Of a stretch of 46,185 nt of DNA, positions 1 through 11,639 are shown piece after piece. The translations under genes were made by a program, and so were the position numbers. The notes under the pieces were generated by a model that was not told where the DNA came from, ran no database searches, and worked only from the letters and a program-made list of their open reading frames with translations. This stretch comes from Penium margaritaceum (Eukaryota > Streptophyta > Zygnematophyceae > Desmidiales > Peniaceae). Each line of letters starts with the position of its first letter. The first letter of the stretch is position 1. The stretch is taken from NCBI GenBank assembly GCA_023375785.1, contig SZWC01007374.1, positions 75,260 through 121,444 of the forward strand, given 5' to 3'.

Positions 1-33
<33 letters not shown>
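1..33. repeat. Poly-G homopolymer at window edge
   Basis: The window opens with 33 consecutive G. Long C or G runs recur in the intron of the neighbouring gene (1644-1673, with an embedded N), so this may be a genuine feature of the locus. It may also be where an assembly or read broke down. Confidence 0.85.
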
Positions 34-444
34 CGCGGCCTATCACGCGCGTCCATCATCGCCGCGTCGACACCGACTGGTTAGTCGCACCGCCAGCTGC
101 TCCCCGTCGTCGGCAATATCAGAGCCACCAGTCCCCTAACTTGAGCACGCTTGCTAACAGAACCGGGCGATCCTTCCCTCTTGCGTGGCCGTCCCCACCA
201 TCCGGCGGCGTCTCCTCTACGCATCGTGTCGGTTGCGATTTCATCCCCCAATTTCCATCCGCACTCCAGAGGAAGCCGTCGTCTTCGTCGTTGTGGTCGT
301 AGCGTCATCGTCACCCGTCGTCAACGTCTTCACTTGCGACGTCGTCGGGTCGCCCTTATCCTTCGGCCTGGTCGCCGCAGCCAGTCGTGAACGCACGAGG
401 AACAGATTACCAATCACGCGGCATCAGCAGCAGCAGCAGTTCCC
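34..444 (+). other. Upstream region and probable 5' UTR of the secreted-protein gene
   Basis: GC-rich, CT-biased sequence ahead of the ATG at 445. It contains several short open frames with no recognisable product and with biased Arg/Pro/Ser content, as expected from GC-rich noncoding DNA. No TATA box was seen. A CAG-type run (about 424-440) sits just before the start codon. Promoter elements cannot be placed from sequence alone. Confidence 0.4.
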
Positions 445-2893
445 ATGGAGCCGCAACGGCGCGCGACCCGGGCGTCCTCGTGCATGGCCTCGTCCTCAAC
501 CTCGTCGTCTCTCCTCGCACTGGTGCTGGCCGCCACCCTCCTGGCGTTCCCAGCTGCGTCTGCCCGGCCCCTGGCGGACCTAGTGTCGGAGATGGTCGCC
601 GACGTCAGCGTCAGCGGCATATCCTTCCCCTACCTCCCAATCGCGAGCGTGCTCAAGCTTGACAGCAGCCGCGCCACGGCGGCCTCCAGGTCCTACGTCG
701 ACACTTCCCCTACCTCGTCAGATTCTCCCTCCTCCCCGACCGAGTCGCCGTCCACGGACTCTCCCTCGAGCGTCAACATCATTCCCCTCCCCTCAGACGG
801 CTCTGACTCTTCTTCTTCTTCTTCTTCTGCGCCCTCTCCCGTATCAGCAGTTTCTGCCCCTCCCGCCCCCGAGACGTCCACCCCCTCCTCCGACGCCTCA
901 ACGGACGAAGCGCCCACCGCGGTTCTGGTCCAGGCAGCGGCTCCCGCCCCCGCTCCCTCGCAGCCCCCGCCCCCGCCTCCGTACACGGGCTGCCCCCCCC
1001 GGCCCGACTCGTGCGACTTTTACTTCCAGGGTTACGCCGACTCGCTGCCCTCGTTCAAGGTGAGCGCGAGCGGGCGATGAGTGACGTCAGTCGCGGGAGA
1101 GGTGAACGCTGTGTGTGGGGTCATTCACCATCCGGCTTGCACTTCCGCGCGCTCCGCCTCCCCCCTCCCCTCCCCNCCCCCCCCCCCCCCCCCTCCCCCC
1201 TCCCCCTCAATGGCGTGGCACGTGTTGACCGTGGCTCTCGGCGCGGTAGCCGCGACCCGCTACCCGCTTGCTACTCCCGTTGTTTCTATGCCCCACTGCG
1301 TCGTGTCGCGCCGCACGTCCTCGGCTCAAACGTGGGCCGAGGGGGGAGGCAGAGGTGCCAAAAGGGCACAGCTCTGCATCTCGTCTAGGCCGACTGGTGA
1401 CGTGCGGGCGCACGGAAGGATGGCTCGTGGGCCGATTGTCAAGGGCTGCCGGTTTGAACGGGGCATGGCGCGGTTCAGACGGAGCGACGGGCAGGCGTGC
1501 TGCGCCGGCCGGTAAAGCGACGCCTGTGGCGTCGCCCTGGTGTGTGCCTGACGATCAGAGCACGCGCAGGCGCACAACCACAACAGGTGGTGGTGCAGGT
1601 GCTACATCTGGCTGAATGGTCTTGTAGACGTTTCGAAGCACGACCCCCCCNCCCCCCCCCCCCCCCCCCCCCCATTTCGGACGCGCGACTGGCGCCTAAA
1701 CTTTATGCGGTTGGTGACGGACGGCGGCGTCGCAGGCGTCGTCGAGACTAAAGACAGATGAGTGGGAGTTGGACGGAGGCTTGACGAAAGTAGCAGACAA
1801 ATTCTCTGCTACAATGCGGAGAGCGTAACTGCGACCACGCTTTGGTTTTGTCGGCGGCAAAGTGGACGGCCACGTTTCGCCGTGTCTAGTGGGTTGATGC
1901 GTGTGCAGCCACCTTCCTCTCTTGACTGAACCCTGACGTGCCTACCCTTGCCTACACTTGCTAGCCCCTGCCGACCGCTGCTAGCCCCTGCCTAGGTCTG
2001 CGTGGCCCTGCCTGCCCCTGCTAGCCCCTGCCTACCCTGCCTCCCTGTGCACCCCTGCCTGCGCCTGCCTACCTTTACCTACCTCTGCCCACCTCTTCCT
2101 ACCTCTGCCTACCTCTGCCCACCTCTGCGTACCTCTACCTACCTTTGCCTACCTCTGCCTACTTCTGCCTACCTCTGCCTACTTCTACCTACCTCTGCCC
2201 ACCTCTAATAACCTCTACCTACCTCTGCCTACCTCTGCCTACCTCTGATTACCTCTGCCTACCTCTGCCTACCTCTGATTACCTCTGCCTACCTCTGCCT
2301 ACCTCTGATTACCTCTGCCTACCTCTGCCTACCTCTGATTACCTCTGCCTCGGCAGAGTGAGTGTGGTGCTCCGTCCAGAGCAGGCGCATGACACACCAC
2401 TTGCTGATGTGTCTGTGGTCAGCTGACCGAAACCTGGACTCGTGACACACACTGCCCTCCCTCTTCTCCTCCCTCTTCCCCTGAACCTGTCATCGTTCTG
2501 CAGGTCAGTGACGGCGTCGGCGACACCGCCATCAGCCCCCCCATCCAGGGCAGCGTGCGCGGCTCCACGGTGGACGTGCTGACGGCCAACTCGCAGACGT
2601 CGGACTACATCTGTCAGGACGGCGTCAACCCCACCGGCCCCATCCCCGACCAGTTCACGCCCGGCGTCTCCCCCGACAACCAGTTCTACGCCAGCCAGGA
2701 CGTGATCGCCGCCCGCACGTTCCAGCCCGCCGCCGGCGGCACGGCCCCCTACCTGGGCAAGTATGTGCGGCTGAACCTGACGAGCGCGCAGATCAACGTG
2801 TTCGACATGATGACCAACCTGAACCAGGGCGAGTACAGCGAGTACTTTCCGGAGGAGCGTCGGTGCGTGGTGTTCCAGATTGCCGACAGCTGA
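445..2893 (+). CDS. Two-exon gene: secreted Ser/Pro-rich protein with Cys-containing C-terminal domain, function unknown
   Basis: Exon 1 is 445-1059 and exon 2 is 2504-2893. The donor AAG|GTGAGC and acceptor TTCTGCAG|GT join codons in phase 0 and give 334 residues ending in TGA. Residues 1-13 are polar, and a hydrophobic stretch follows (about 23-36, LLALVLAATLLAFP) ending in AASA, so a signal peptide cut near residue 40 is likely. A second in-frame ATG at 484 gives a cleaner signal peptide and is an alternative start. Residues 85-175 are low-complexity Ser/Pro/Thr/Ala with AP repeats and a run of six Pro, like extensin or arabinogalactan-protein backbones. Residues 180-334 look folded, with Cys at 183, 190, 242 and 326 and an NLT glycosylation sequon at 296. 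I do not recognise the C-terminal domain. A cell-wall or extracellular-matrix role is only an inference from the signal peptide and Pro-rich linker. GC content is far above that of the transposon region. Confidence 0.75.
1161..1210. repeat. Poly-C tract with one N
   Basis: Nearly pure C with scattered T and an N at 1176. It is likely a length-uncertain homopolymer. C-runs of this type can form i-motifs and their complements G-quadruplexes. It lies inside the intron. Confidence 0.8.
1644..1673. repeat. Second poly-C tract with one N
   Basis: About 29 C around an N at 1651, inside the same intron. The N indicates that the true length is unresolved. Confidence 0.85.
2040..2350. repeat. Decanucleotide minisatellite (ACCTCTGCCT)n with 30-bp higher-order unit
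   Basis: The left half is a degenerate array of 10-mers of the type ACCTCTGCCT. From about 2221 to 2350 the array becomes regular: two ACCTCTGCCT units alternate with one ACCTCTGATT, making a 30-bp higher-order repeat present about four times. Open frames across it are translation artefacts of the repeat. It ends about 150 bp before the splice acceptor. Confidence 0.85.
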
Positions 2894-2984
2894 GGCTGAC
2901 AGCTCTGAGGTGAGCTGTGTCTGTTGTTGTGCTGCTGTGCTCCTGTGTCGGGATTGCTGTGGAAAGCTGAAGTTAGATGCCTGG

Positions 2985-3372
2985 TGCTGCCCTCCCTCAG
3001 TCCCTCCCTGAACCCCTCTCCCTCCCTCCCTCAACTCTTCTCCCTCCCTCCCTCCCTTCCTCTCCTCCCACTACTGTCGGATCTCCTCTCCCTCTCTCCT
3101 ATCTCCCTTATCTCCCCCTCTTTCCATTCTCTTTCCCTTCTCTCTTTCCCCTCCCCCACCCCCCCCCTCTCCCTCCCTCCCTCTCTCTCTCCCTCCCTCC
3201 CTCCCTTCCTCTCCTCCCACTACTGTCGGATCTCCTCTCCCTCTCTCCTATCTCCCTTATCTCCCCCTCTTTCCATTCTCTTTCCCTTCTCTCTTTCCCC
3301 TCCCCCCCCCCCCCCCTCTCCCTCCCTCCCTCTCTCTCTCCCTCCCTCCCTCCCTCTCCCCCTCTCCATTTC
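2985..3372. repeat. CT-rich satellite with a 149-bp tandem duplication
   Basis: Almost pure pyrimidine on the plus strand (CCCT and CTCT units). The landmark CTACTGTCGGATCTCC occurs near 3071 and again near 3220, which places two copies of a 149-bp unit side by side. It begins about 90 bp after the stop of the secreted-protein gene, so it lies in or just beyond the 3' UTR. Confidence 0.8.
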
Positions 3373-4763
3373 CCCCCTGCATGTCATGCACATACTGCAG
3401 CTGCCTACCTGTGTTCTGTGGCTCAGTCTTGACTCGTGCACTCATGTCGTGGCGTACGCAGGCTTGGACTTGATTGAGGCTGTCATCTCTGCGATGGCAA
3501 AGACAGGCTAGTGACATGACCTCCACCTCGAGCCTTGTTCCGACAGACGGCTAGTGAGCAGCTCTGAAGGAAACCCCCCATGACCCCTCCTCTACGTCCT
3601 AGTGCAAGTTGGCCAGTCCCCTGGGAACACCAAGGATTGACTGACCCAGGGAGCTACGTGCTACTCCAAACCCCAGGGACAGCTGTGGAGGGAGGAAAGC
3701 CGACCTCTGCAGTTCATGGCCACCTAGCTATTTGCCATCGAGCACGTGCTTCTCAGCTCGAGAAGCGTGTTGTGCGCAGGTGCTGGACCGGATGTCACAG
3801 TGTAGGCTTGTTTTTATTTCTTGATGACAATAACAATTATCTCTTGAGCTCGACCCTCTTACCTCGACTGCTCTTCTGATGTGAAGCCATGCCTGCAACT
3901 TCCTTGGTGTAATGCTCATTTAGATGACTATGAGATGTGAACAACAGGGTTTCCAAAGGAGCTCTCTGCCCACAACAATGATCTCTGTAGTTTTAACTTA
4001 ACGCAGCTAGAGCTATGCGTGCACTGCGGTGCACTCTTGACTTTGTCAAACCTGCCATGCTGTTCACATGTGGGAGGAGTGTGCATGGCAATGTCTGCTA
4101 CAGTCTCTGCGCCTACCTCCGTAAAGAAGCTGGGGTCATATGGAATGAAAGTGCAGTACCTGAGGGTTTTCTTTTGTTTCAAAGAGTGCTGTCACTATCT
4201 CTTAACCCTTTCCTCCTGTTTTGTGAAAAACCTTGTTTGTACTCACCATGGTGGGGGTACCTCTAGGGACTTAGACATGAAACAGGTGTGGGAACATGAG
4301 AAGCTTCAACTGCATGTCAAAAGGTGATGGTGTAACGGAGTCAGACAATGACATGTTCTATGCTCACCCTATGCATGTTTATTCCCTCAGTCCATGAAAT
4401 GCCATCATTAAAGTTGAGGTAATCTTGTCAGTCAAAGTATACTCTTGGGTTTCTCTCTACAACAGTGTAGGATGTGTGATGTAGGAAACACAGATCCCTT
4501 ACCACTGCCTGATATGTCACCATTGTATACACTCCACCTACTCTGGCTTCCATCCTTGCTGTCAACTCAGAACCAGTAATGGCTGCCATTGCTACTTTCT
4601 CTCTTTGTAGCTCTCTTTGCATGTGTTCATTTTATGGAAGTACATTTGACACTGTTTGTGTCTCCTAGCCAAACCCTTGCCGTTTTGTGATGTTGCGAGC
4701 TGACTGAGCGTCGACGTCCAGTCAGTGGCAAGTGTGCCAGGAAGCTTCTTGGCAATTACATTT
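3373..4763. other. Unassigned single-copy sequence, no gene seen
   Basis: Moderate-GC sequence with only short, unrelated open frames on both strands and no recognisable domain, repeat or splice-consistent reading frame. It separates the host gene from the first retrotransposon debris and could be intergenic DNA or a degraded element. Confidence 0.5.
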
Positions 4764-5157
4764 CGAGCAATCACTCGAGCTAGCACGCACCACCACTCAG
4801 GGGTCGAGCCTGACCTCTTGGTATTAACCGAGTGCGGATTCTCACCACTGCACAGTCAACGACCGACAGGGTGGCCCCCTAAGGATCAACACCTGGAATA
4901 ACATCCAGCTCCACCAAAACACTCAAAAGGCAAGCAACCATAATGCAGGGATCGCCAGTGAGAATGTACGAACCCTAGCATATACCGCATCAAAGTGGGA
5001 CAATCAGACAACGAAGATGCATGTGCCAGAGGGCACTCCTGGGTAGATCAGTTACTTCATGGCGCCAGATCCAGCAGTCATGGCGCGCTCGCATGACGTC
5101 TCCCCAGGTGAGTCCACTGTCATTCAATGTGTACATGTGTGTGTTATGGATAACTAT
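4764..5157 (-). mobile_element. Inverted fragment of the Copia-A LTR
   Basis: The reverse complement of this segment matches 13948-14337 of the Copia-A 3' LTR over its whole length, roughly 85% by eye, including GACGTCATGCGAGCG and CATGACTGCT. The first ~46 bp of the LTR are missing. The match stops at TTGCTCG, exactly where the direct LTR fragment at 6085 takes over. It is best read as the 5' part of the Copia-A 5' LTR, flipped by a local inversion. Confidence 0.8.
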
Positions 5158-5356
5158 GAGGCCTGGTGCGCAACTGGGAGCGCGTTTGGCTGTGCACCAG
5201 GCACAACTCGCGTTGAACTACGCAAATCGCCGGAACAGCCCAGCCGAGGCTAAAACACTCGCCCGGTCATAACTTCCTGCACAGGCGTCAGAACGACGTT
5301 TCGTTTGAACCAGAACGACCAGCACAACGAGCCGAACACGTTTGTAACATGCAAGG
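5158..5356. other. Short unassigned spacer with a hairpin
   Basis: No gene. GCCTGGTGC near 5161 and GCACCAGGC near 5193 form a perfect 9-bp inverted repeat with a ~24-bp loop. No function is assigned. Confidence 0.5.
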
Positions 5357-5456
5357 CAGGTCTCCTCGTGACCTCGGAACATGTCTCTGGGTGCCCGGGC
5401 CTCAACTGACGAGCAACGTAAACAACCAAGAGCCGGGCAACACATCACGAGCTCCC

Positions 5457-5533
<77 letters not shown>

Positions 5534-5715
5534 ACACACACACGTTCAGGGCTCTAGGTCTCCACGTCGCACAGGTACGACCCCCCAGGTGCGCGGGTCT
5601 CAACCAGAGCCACCTCAGGTCTCCTCGTGACCTCGGAACATGTCTCTGGGTGCCCGGGCCTCAACTGACGAGCAACGTAAACAACCAAGAGCCGGGCAAC
5701 ACATCACGAGCTCCC

Positions 5716-5791
<76 letters not shown>

Positions 5792-5905
5792 CAAGGCTCT
5801 AGGTCTCCACGTCGCACAGGTACGACCCACCAGGTGCGCGGGTCTCAACCAGAGCCACCTCAGGTCTCCTTGTGACCCCGGAACATGTCTCCGGGTGCCC
5901 GGTTC
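5357..5905. repeat. Tandem repeat of ~250-260 bp with an internal (CA)n microsatellite
   Basis: The landmark CAGGTCTCCTCGTGACC starts at 5357 and 5616 and, slightly diverged, at 5861. This gives two full units (259 and 245 bp) and a partial third. Each full unit carries its own (CA)n tract at the same place (about 5458-5542 and 5718-5788), and tract length accounts for the unit-length difference. Frames reading Thr-His or Cys-Val repeats are artefacts of the microsatellite. Confidence 0.9.
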
Positions 5906-6084
5906 TTGACCACCAAGAAAACTCTAGCAGTTATACATCCACAAACCTGGATGTCGGAATGCAGCGAATGCATCACATCGACAATGTCGTGGGTGATGAT
6001 GCAGTCTCGGGATCTCTAAAAGACCTGTGGTGTCACAATCAGTGTGTGGAGTGGTATCGGTTCAAAGCCCACACAAGAACAACC
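5906..6084. other. Unassigned spacer before the LTR fragment
   Basis: No repeat, gene or LTR homology recognised here. It ends at the inversion breakpoint inside the Copia-A 5' LTR. Confidence 0.4.
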
Positions 6085-6258
6085 CGGTGTGGGAGCGTGC
6101 TCACCAGCGTCTTAGACTCTTACTCCCCCTCCCACCCGTGTCTTGGTCCAATACTTGTGTTGAAGGCAAGTTTACCGTGTCCATGGCGTTCTATGTCTCC
6201 TAGCCCTGAACTGCCTACATGTCATGCTAGTCTTGCCAGGAAGGTGTTGGGTAACTTA
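6085..6258 (+). mobile_element. Copia-A 5' LTR, 3' portion only
   Basis: Matches 14337-14511 of the 3' LTR (CGGTGTGGGAGCGTGCTCAC at the left, GGTGTTGGGTAACTT at the right). It ends immediately before the primer-binding site. The missing 5' part lies inverted at 4764-5157. Confidence 0.85.
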
Positions 6259-6270
6259 TGGTATCAGAGC
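6259..6270 (+). promoter_or_regulatory. Copia-A primer-binding site (initiator tRNA-Met)
   Basis: TGGTATCAGAGC directly follows the LTR end. This is the usual plant copia primer site, complementary to the 3' end of initiator tRNA-Met. Confidence 0.9.
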
Positions 6271-6851
6271 CATGGGGGTGCGCCCCTGGCTCTCATTGAT
6301 CCTGGACCCATAATTCGCCCGCAGAATGGTACCTTTGCCGCCACATGGCACTCTTTTCGACTCTCTGTCGACTCATCAACACCACCACTCGCAGTTAATC
6401 TTGACTGCCACATCTCTAGCAGAGCAGCATCGACGCAGATCACAAGCAAGTGATTACGGCCCCGTGATCCGAGCGTTGCTCCAACTGTAGCTCCATTGGC
6501 GTTCTCGCCGCCACCGCCGTTCGGCTGACCCTGCATCCTCTTTGCACGTGTGTGCACCGCATTATGCGTGGTTACGAAGCAACCTTACTGCTTCACCGCT
6601 CGGGCACCCTCTTCGAAGCCGCAACACTTTGTTGTCATCACGACATTCTCACCTCCTTCGCTGCTCTGCCGACTACTGACGTCTGTGAACCCGTGCTCGA
6701 CACAGCAACCCTCTGCTGCTTTGTATTCTGTTGACTCACAGCAGCCCGCTACTTCACTGCAGTCCCTCTCCCAGTCGTAGGTCTCAAGTAGAACTCTGAC
6801 GATTTCCCCAACTATCATCTGCAACACCACAGTAAGTGGCGGTGACACCAC

Positions 6852-7592
6852 TTGGCTGCATCTACATCCGTTGCGCCAGCCACGCTAGATTTGCCACCAT
6901 TAGACGGTCCTCCCGACGAGGAGTTAGGCTCTCCACGCACAGCAGCCCGCTACGCCGGGCGTGAACTAGACAACCTGCAAGTGTTGGACGAGCCACCGCC
7001 CACTAAAAGTGTCGAGCCGCTCTGGGCTTGCATGCTGGATTGCACATACTGGCGCGAAGACATCGCCGTAGTAGAGGAGGAACGAGAGCATGAGATCAAC
7101 TGACAGGTCTACACCTTGGACGAGTCGTTGTCGACGCCGCCTTGCCTCTCAAGCATGCAACCTCATGATTTGCCGTCCACCCCAGCCGCTGCCTCCAATC
7201 CAGGTCCAGCTTTAGCTCCATCCCCCACAGCGATAGACTCGGCTGGGCCTTCCACAGCACGTGAGGTGCCTAGAGTGATCCACGTCCTGCCAATCTACAT
7301 TGACTCTATCAGCCTGGCAGGCGCTATTCTTGACGTACCTGCAGGTGCGGTTGCAACCTTCTCAGATACGGCCCGAGCCTGCAAGGCCCACACACAAACA
7401 ACAGTGGGTCATGCGTCTGAGGCCTACGCACACGTCGCAACATCTCTCATGCTGCTCGCAGCTGCCGCCGTAAACATTGCCACGCAGGTGAGTGCAGCAG
7501 GCACCGCTCTTGTAACTATATCATCCTCTACAACTGACGTGACGGCCAACATTTTCAGCTCCATCCGCGCATCCATTACGACTTGTTCGTGA
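6852..7592 (+). pseudogene. Copia-A leader-side gag ORF, Ala/Ser/Pro-rich, unrecognised
   Basis: One reading frame runs from 6852 to a TGA at 7590, broken only by TGA 7101-7103 (consistent with CGA to TGA). The ~245 codons start Pro/Asp/Glu-rich, become Pro/Ala/Ser-rich and end in a long Ala/Thr/Val-rich amphipathic stretch (about 7270-7590). It lies between the primer site and the recognisable gag core. Copia-B carries a compositionally similar Ala/Thr/Val-rich frame at 17419-17790. No known domain is recognised; it is probably the N-terminal part of an unusually long gag. Confidence 0.5.
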
Positions 7593-7854
7593 CTCCTACC
7601 GGCGCTCCCCAGGATCTCACACATCACGTCACCATGGGTATTCTCATTGTGTCAGTCTCAACAGTAGTCATTAGCATCACGGTCACATGCTTCCTCTGTC
7701 TCACAATGGTTGTCTCCGGGTGGGTGGCCGTCCTCTCCTCCTCAGCCACCGCAATGGTGTCTCCTCTCTTTGTACTGCTTCCTCGTCACTAGCCTGTTGA
7801 GCAGTTCTCCCTTTCTCCTTCCTTTCCATCCATCCTACATTTCACTTCTCATTA

Positions 7855-8135
7855 TGCCGGGACCAGAGGAAACCATAACGGTCCTACAAGCCGCAATGAG
7901 CGAGACCGAGGAAGCTCGACACAAGGTTGAGGACGAACTACAACAAGGACGTGAAGCCCAGCACAAACTGGCCACCATAGTAGTTGCACTAGTCATAGAA
8001 CGCTTACGTGCCATCCCTTCCCTTGCTGCTGTTCTGCCTACTGAAGAGACTACATCTGCTGACTCATCTGCTCCTCCCAGTGGTGGTGTTCCTAGCTCCT
8101 CTTCCCTTGCACTCTCCATAGCTGCTCTTGCTTGA
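7855..8135 (+). pseudogene. Copia-A gag coiled-coil segment
   Basis: About 93 codons beginning MPGPEETITV. Residues 10-45 are rich in Glu, Lys, Gln and Arg with leucine/alanine spacing (EEARHKVEDELQQGREAQHK), a likely coiled coil. A Ser/Pro/Thr-rich tail follows and ends at TGA 8133. It precedes the gag core in a different frame, so a frameshift separates the two. A coiled coil fits gag multimerisation, but this is inference. Confidence 0.45.
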
Positions 8136-8337
8136 GCTCTTCTTCCCACCAGGCAGAAGGACTTTGAAACACCACCGCCTCAGCTCACTTCCAAGCTGAC
8201 CTCCCCCTCGTGGTAGACACACTTCAACGCTTGAGCCCAAGGCGGGCTGCTGTGAGAGTATTACTCTCCCGCCAAGCCACCGTTCATTCCTCAGCCCTCT
8301 GAGGCGGCCTGGACTGTGCGAGCTCCTATCAATTCTG

Positions 8338-9489
8338 GGCCTCGATGACACCGGTACGTATAATGCTGACCTTACACGCGGCAGAGCTACTGACCTTGTC
8401 AGTGCCTACGCTCTCATTTGTCGTCGCAACTACATAACTGGGCATGCCGCTCGGAGTGCCCTTATTGTGCAGTTCAACATGCTTCAGATGCAAGCAGATG
8501 AGAGAGCAGATGAGTATTGGGCTCAAAGCTTGTGCCTGGTACGTTATCTGGGCAAAGCAGCGCCAGACCCTCTCTCTGCTTGCCTTTCCATTGTTACTAG
8601 CCTCATTCCTGAGGTCTCTGACCTCTATCTGCATGTCTCCCAGGAAGAGCTTGAGGATCTTGCTGTTGCACCCGTCCCCAAAAACTCTCCACCAGGGTTA
8701 GGACCCCTCGATGAGTTCACCGCATCTCGCCTCACCAATTGGTGGAGCAACTTGCAGAATAAACGCATGCACTGTGCAGCTCTCACTACGGTCACTACCT
8801 CTTCATCCTCCTTGGGTGCAACCGACACAACCACCTCTTCTCCATCCCCTCCTTCTCCTGGAGCTGCTCATCCCACTCAAACTATCTCCCGTGGCGGAGG
8901 CAGTGGGCCTGGCCGTGGGGGTGGACGTGGTACAAAAGGCCGTGGAGATGGCCGCATTGGCATGGCCTCGAGCACTCCTACTGGTGCCAAAGTCACCTGC
9001 TGGACCTACGGCGCCGCTGGCCACTTTGCACCAAAATGCCTAGCTCCTTGCGATGATGTACGTCTGGCATTCTCTATGCGAGCCCATTGGGCGCGAACAG
9101 GTGTGGCATCCTTATCTGCCGTCGCAATAGCGACTGTTGCATCCTCCTCCTCCTCTTCCTCCGCCGCTGCACTCACCACCACTCATGCTCCTCTCCAGCC
9201 GTCAGCGCCACCCGCCAGCCCATGGGGCTGGATTCTGCCTCCATCTAGGCCTCGCTACTATGGTCCACCCTCCTCTCACTACTCCATGCCACCCTGGGCC
9301 CGTGATGATGGCCATTTCTCAGACCGATCCTTCGACCGCTCATCTAACCGCTGTGACGAGGAGCACACCCTTGAGCTTCGCCTGGCGGAGCTTCTCCACC
9401 TTAGCTCTCAGGGAGGTGAGAATGTGAGTGGCCATTCTCGAGTCTGTGTCTGTGAGTCTGATGCCACCCTTCATGGTGCTGCGTCATGA
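8338..9489 (+). pseudogene. gag: Copia-A gag core with zinc-knuckle remnant
   Basis: Gag packages element RNA in cytoplasmic particles. The open frame at 8467-9489 extends upstream in frame to about 8338. It contains a helical UBN2/gag-like region (LVSAYALI through NWWSNLQNKRMH, about 8395-8770), a Gly/Arg-rich RNA-binding stretch (GGGSGPGRGGGRG, about 8893) and a CCHC-like knuckle at 8998-9039 reading CWTYGAAGHFAPKC. The second Cys is Tyr, so zinc binding is probably impaired. The frame continues through a Ser/Pro/His tail to TGA 9487. Protease lies downstream in the same frame, as in a gag-pol fusion interrupted by later stops. Copia-B at 18460-19000 is clearly homologous. Confidence 0.75.
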
Positions 9490-9648
9490 TGCGTCCAGGG
9501 GGACTTGCCCGATGACCGTTTGTGGATGGAGAATTGGAAGTCTCATACATTCCCCACTCGTCTTGGTGTCCCTTCTCCCCACTCCTTGCATGGCACTGTC
9601 GCTGTTTGCCTCGTTCTACCATCCACTCGTGTGTCCCCTGGCCTCTAA

Positions 9649-11417
<1,769 letters not shown>

Positions 11418-11639
11418 TGACCCTGGTCTCCATGCTCTTGGACTTGCAACATCTGCACTGTCCATGACGTTCACTGTGGTACACCCAAGCACTGCCCTCA
11501 GCTATTCCCTCATTGAACAGGAAGTATGCATAGCCATGTCCTCGTCTATGACCAGGTATGTGGCCTCGTGCTTTGCTACTATTGGTCTCTCGCCTCTTGT
11601 ACTTGAACCTCCAACTGTGCAGGCTGGTCGCACAACATC

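Larger units (their letters stand above)
1060..2503 (+). other. Phase-0 intron, 1444 bp, repeat-filled
   Basis: It starts GTGAGC and ends in a pyrimidine-rich tract plus CTGCAG. It carries two poly-C tracts with an N in each (about 1161-1210 and 1644-1673) and a decanucleotide minisatellite (about 2040-2350). If unspliced, exon 1 would run only six codons further before TGA at 1078, which supports splicing. Confidence 0.75.

Noticed and set aside
2040..2350. CRISPR-like array
   Set aside because: Direct 10-bp repeats with no unique spacers, in a eukaryotic intron.
2339..3034. 231-residue minus-strand frame
   Set aside because: It is antisense to exon 2 of the secreted-protein gene; GC-rich codon bias keeps the opposite strand open. 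No domain is recognised.
5218..5909. Frames with long Thr-His or Cys-Val runs
   Set aside because: They translate the (CA)n microsatellite and have no non-repeat domain.
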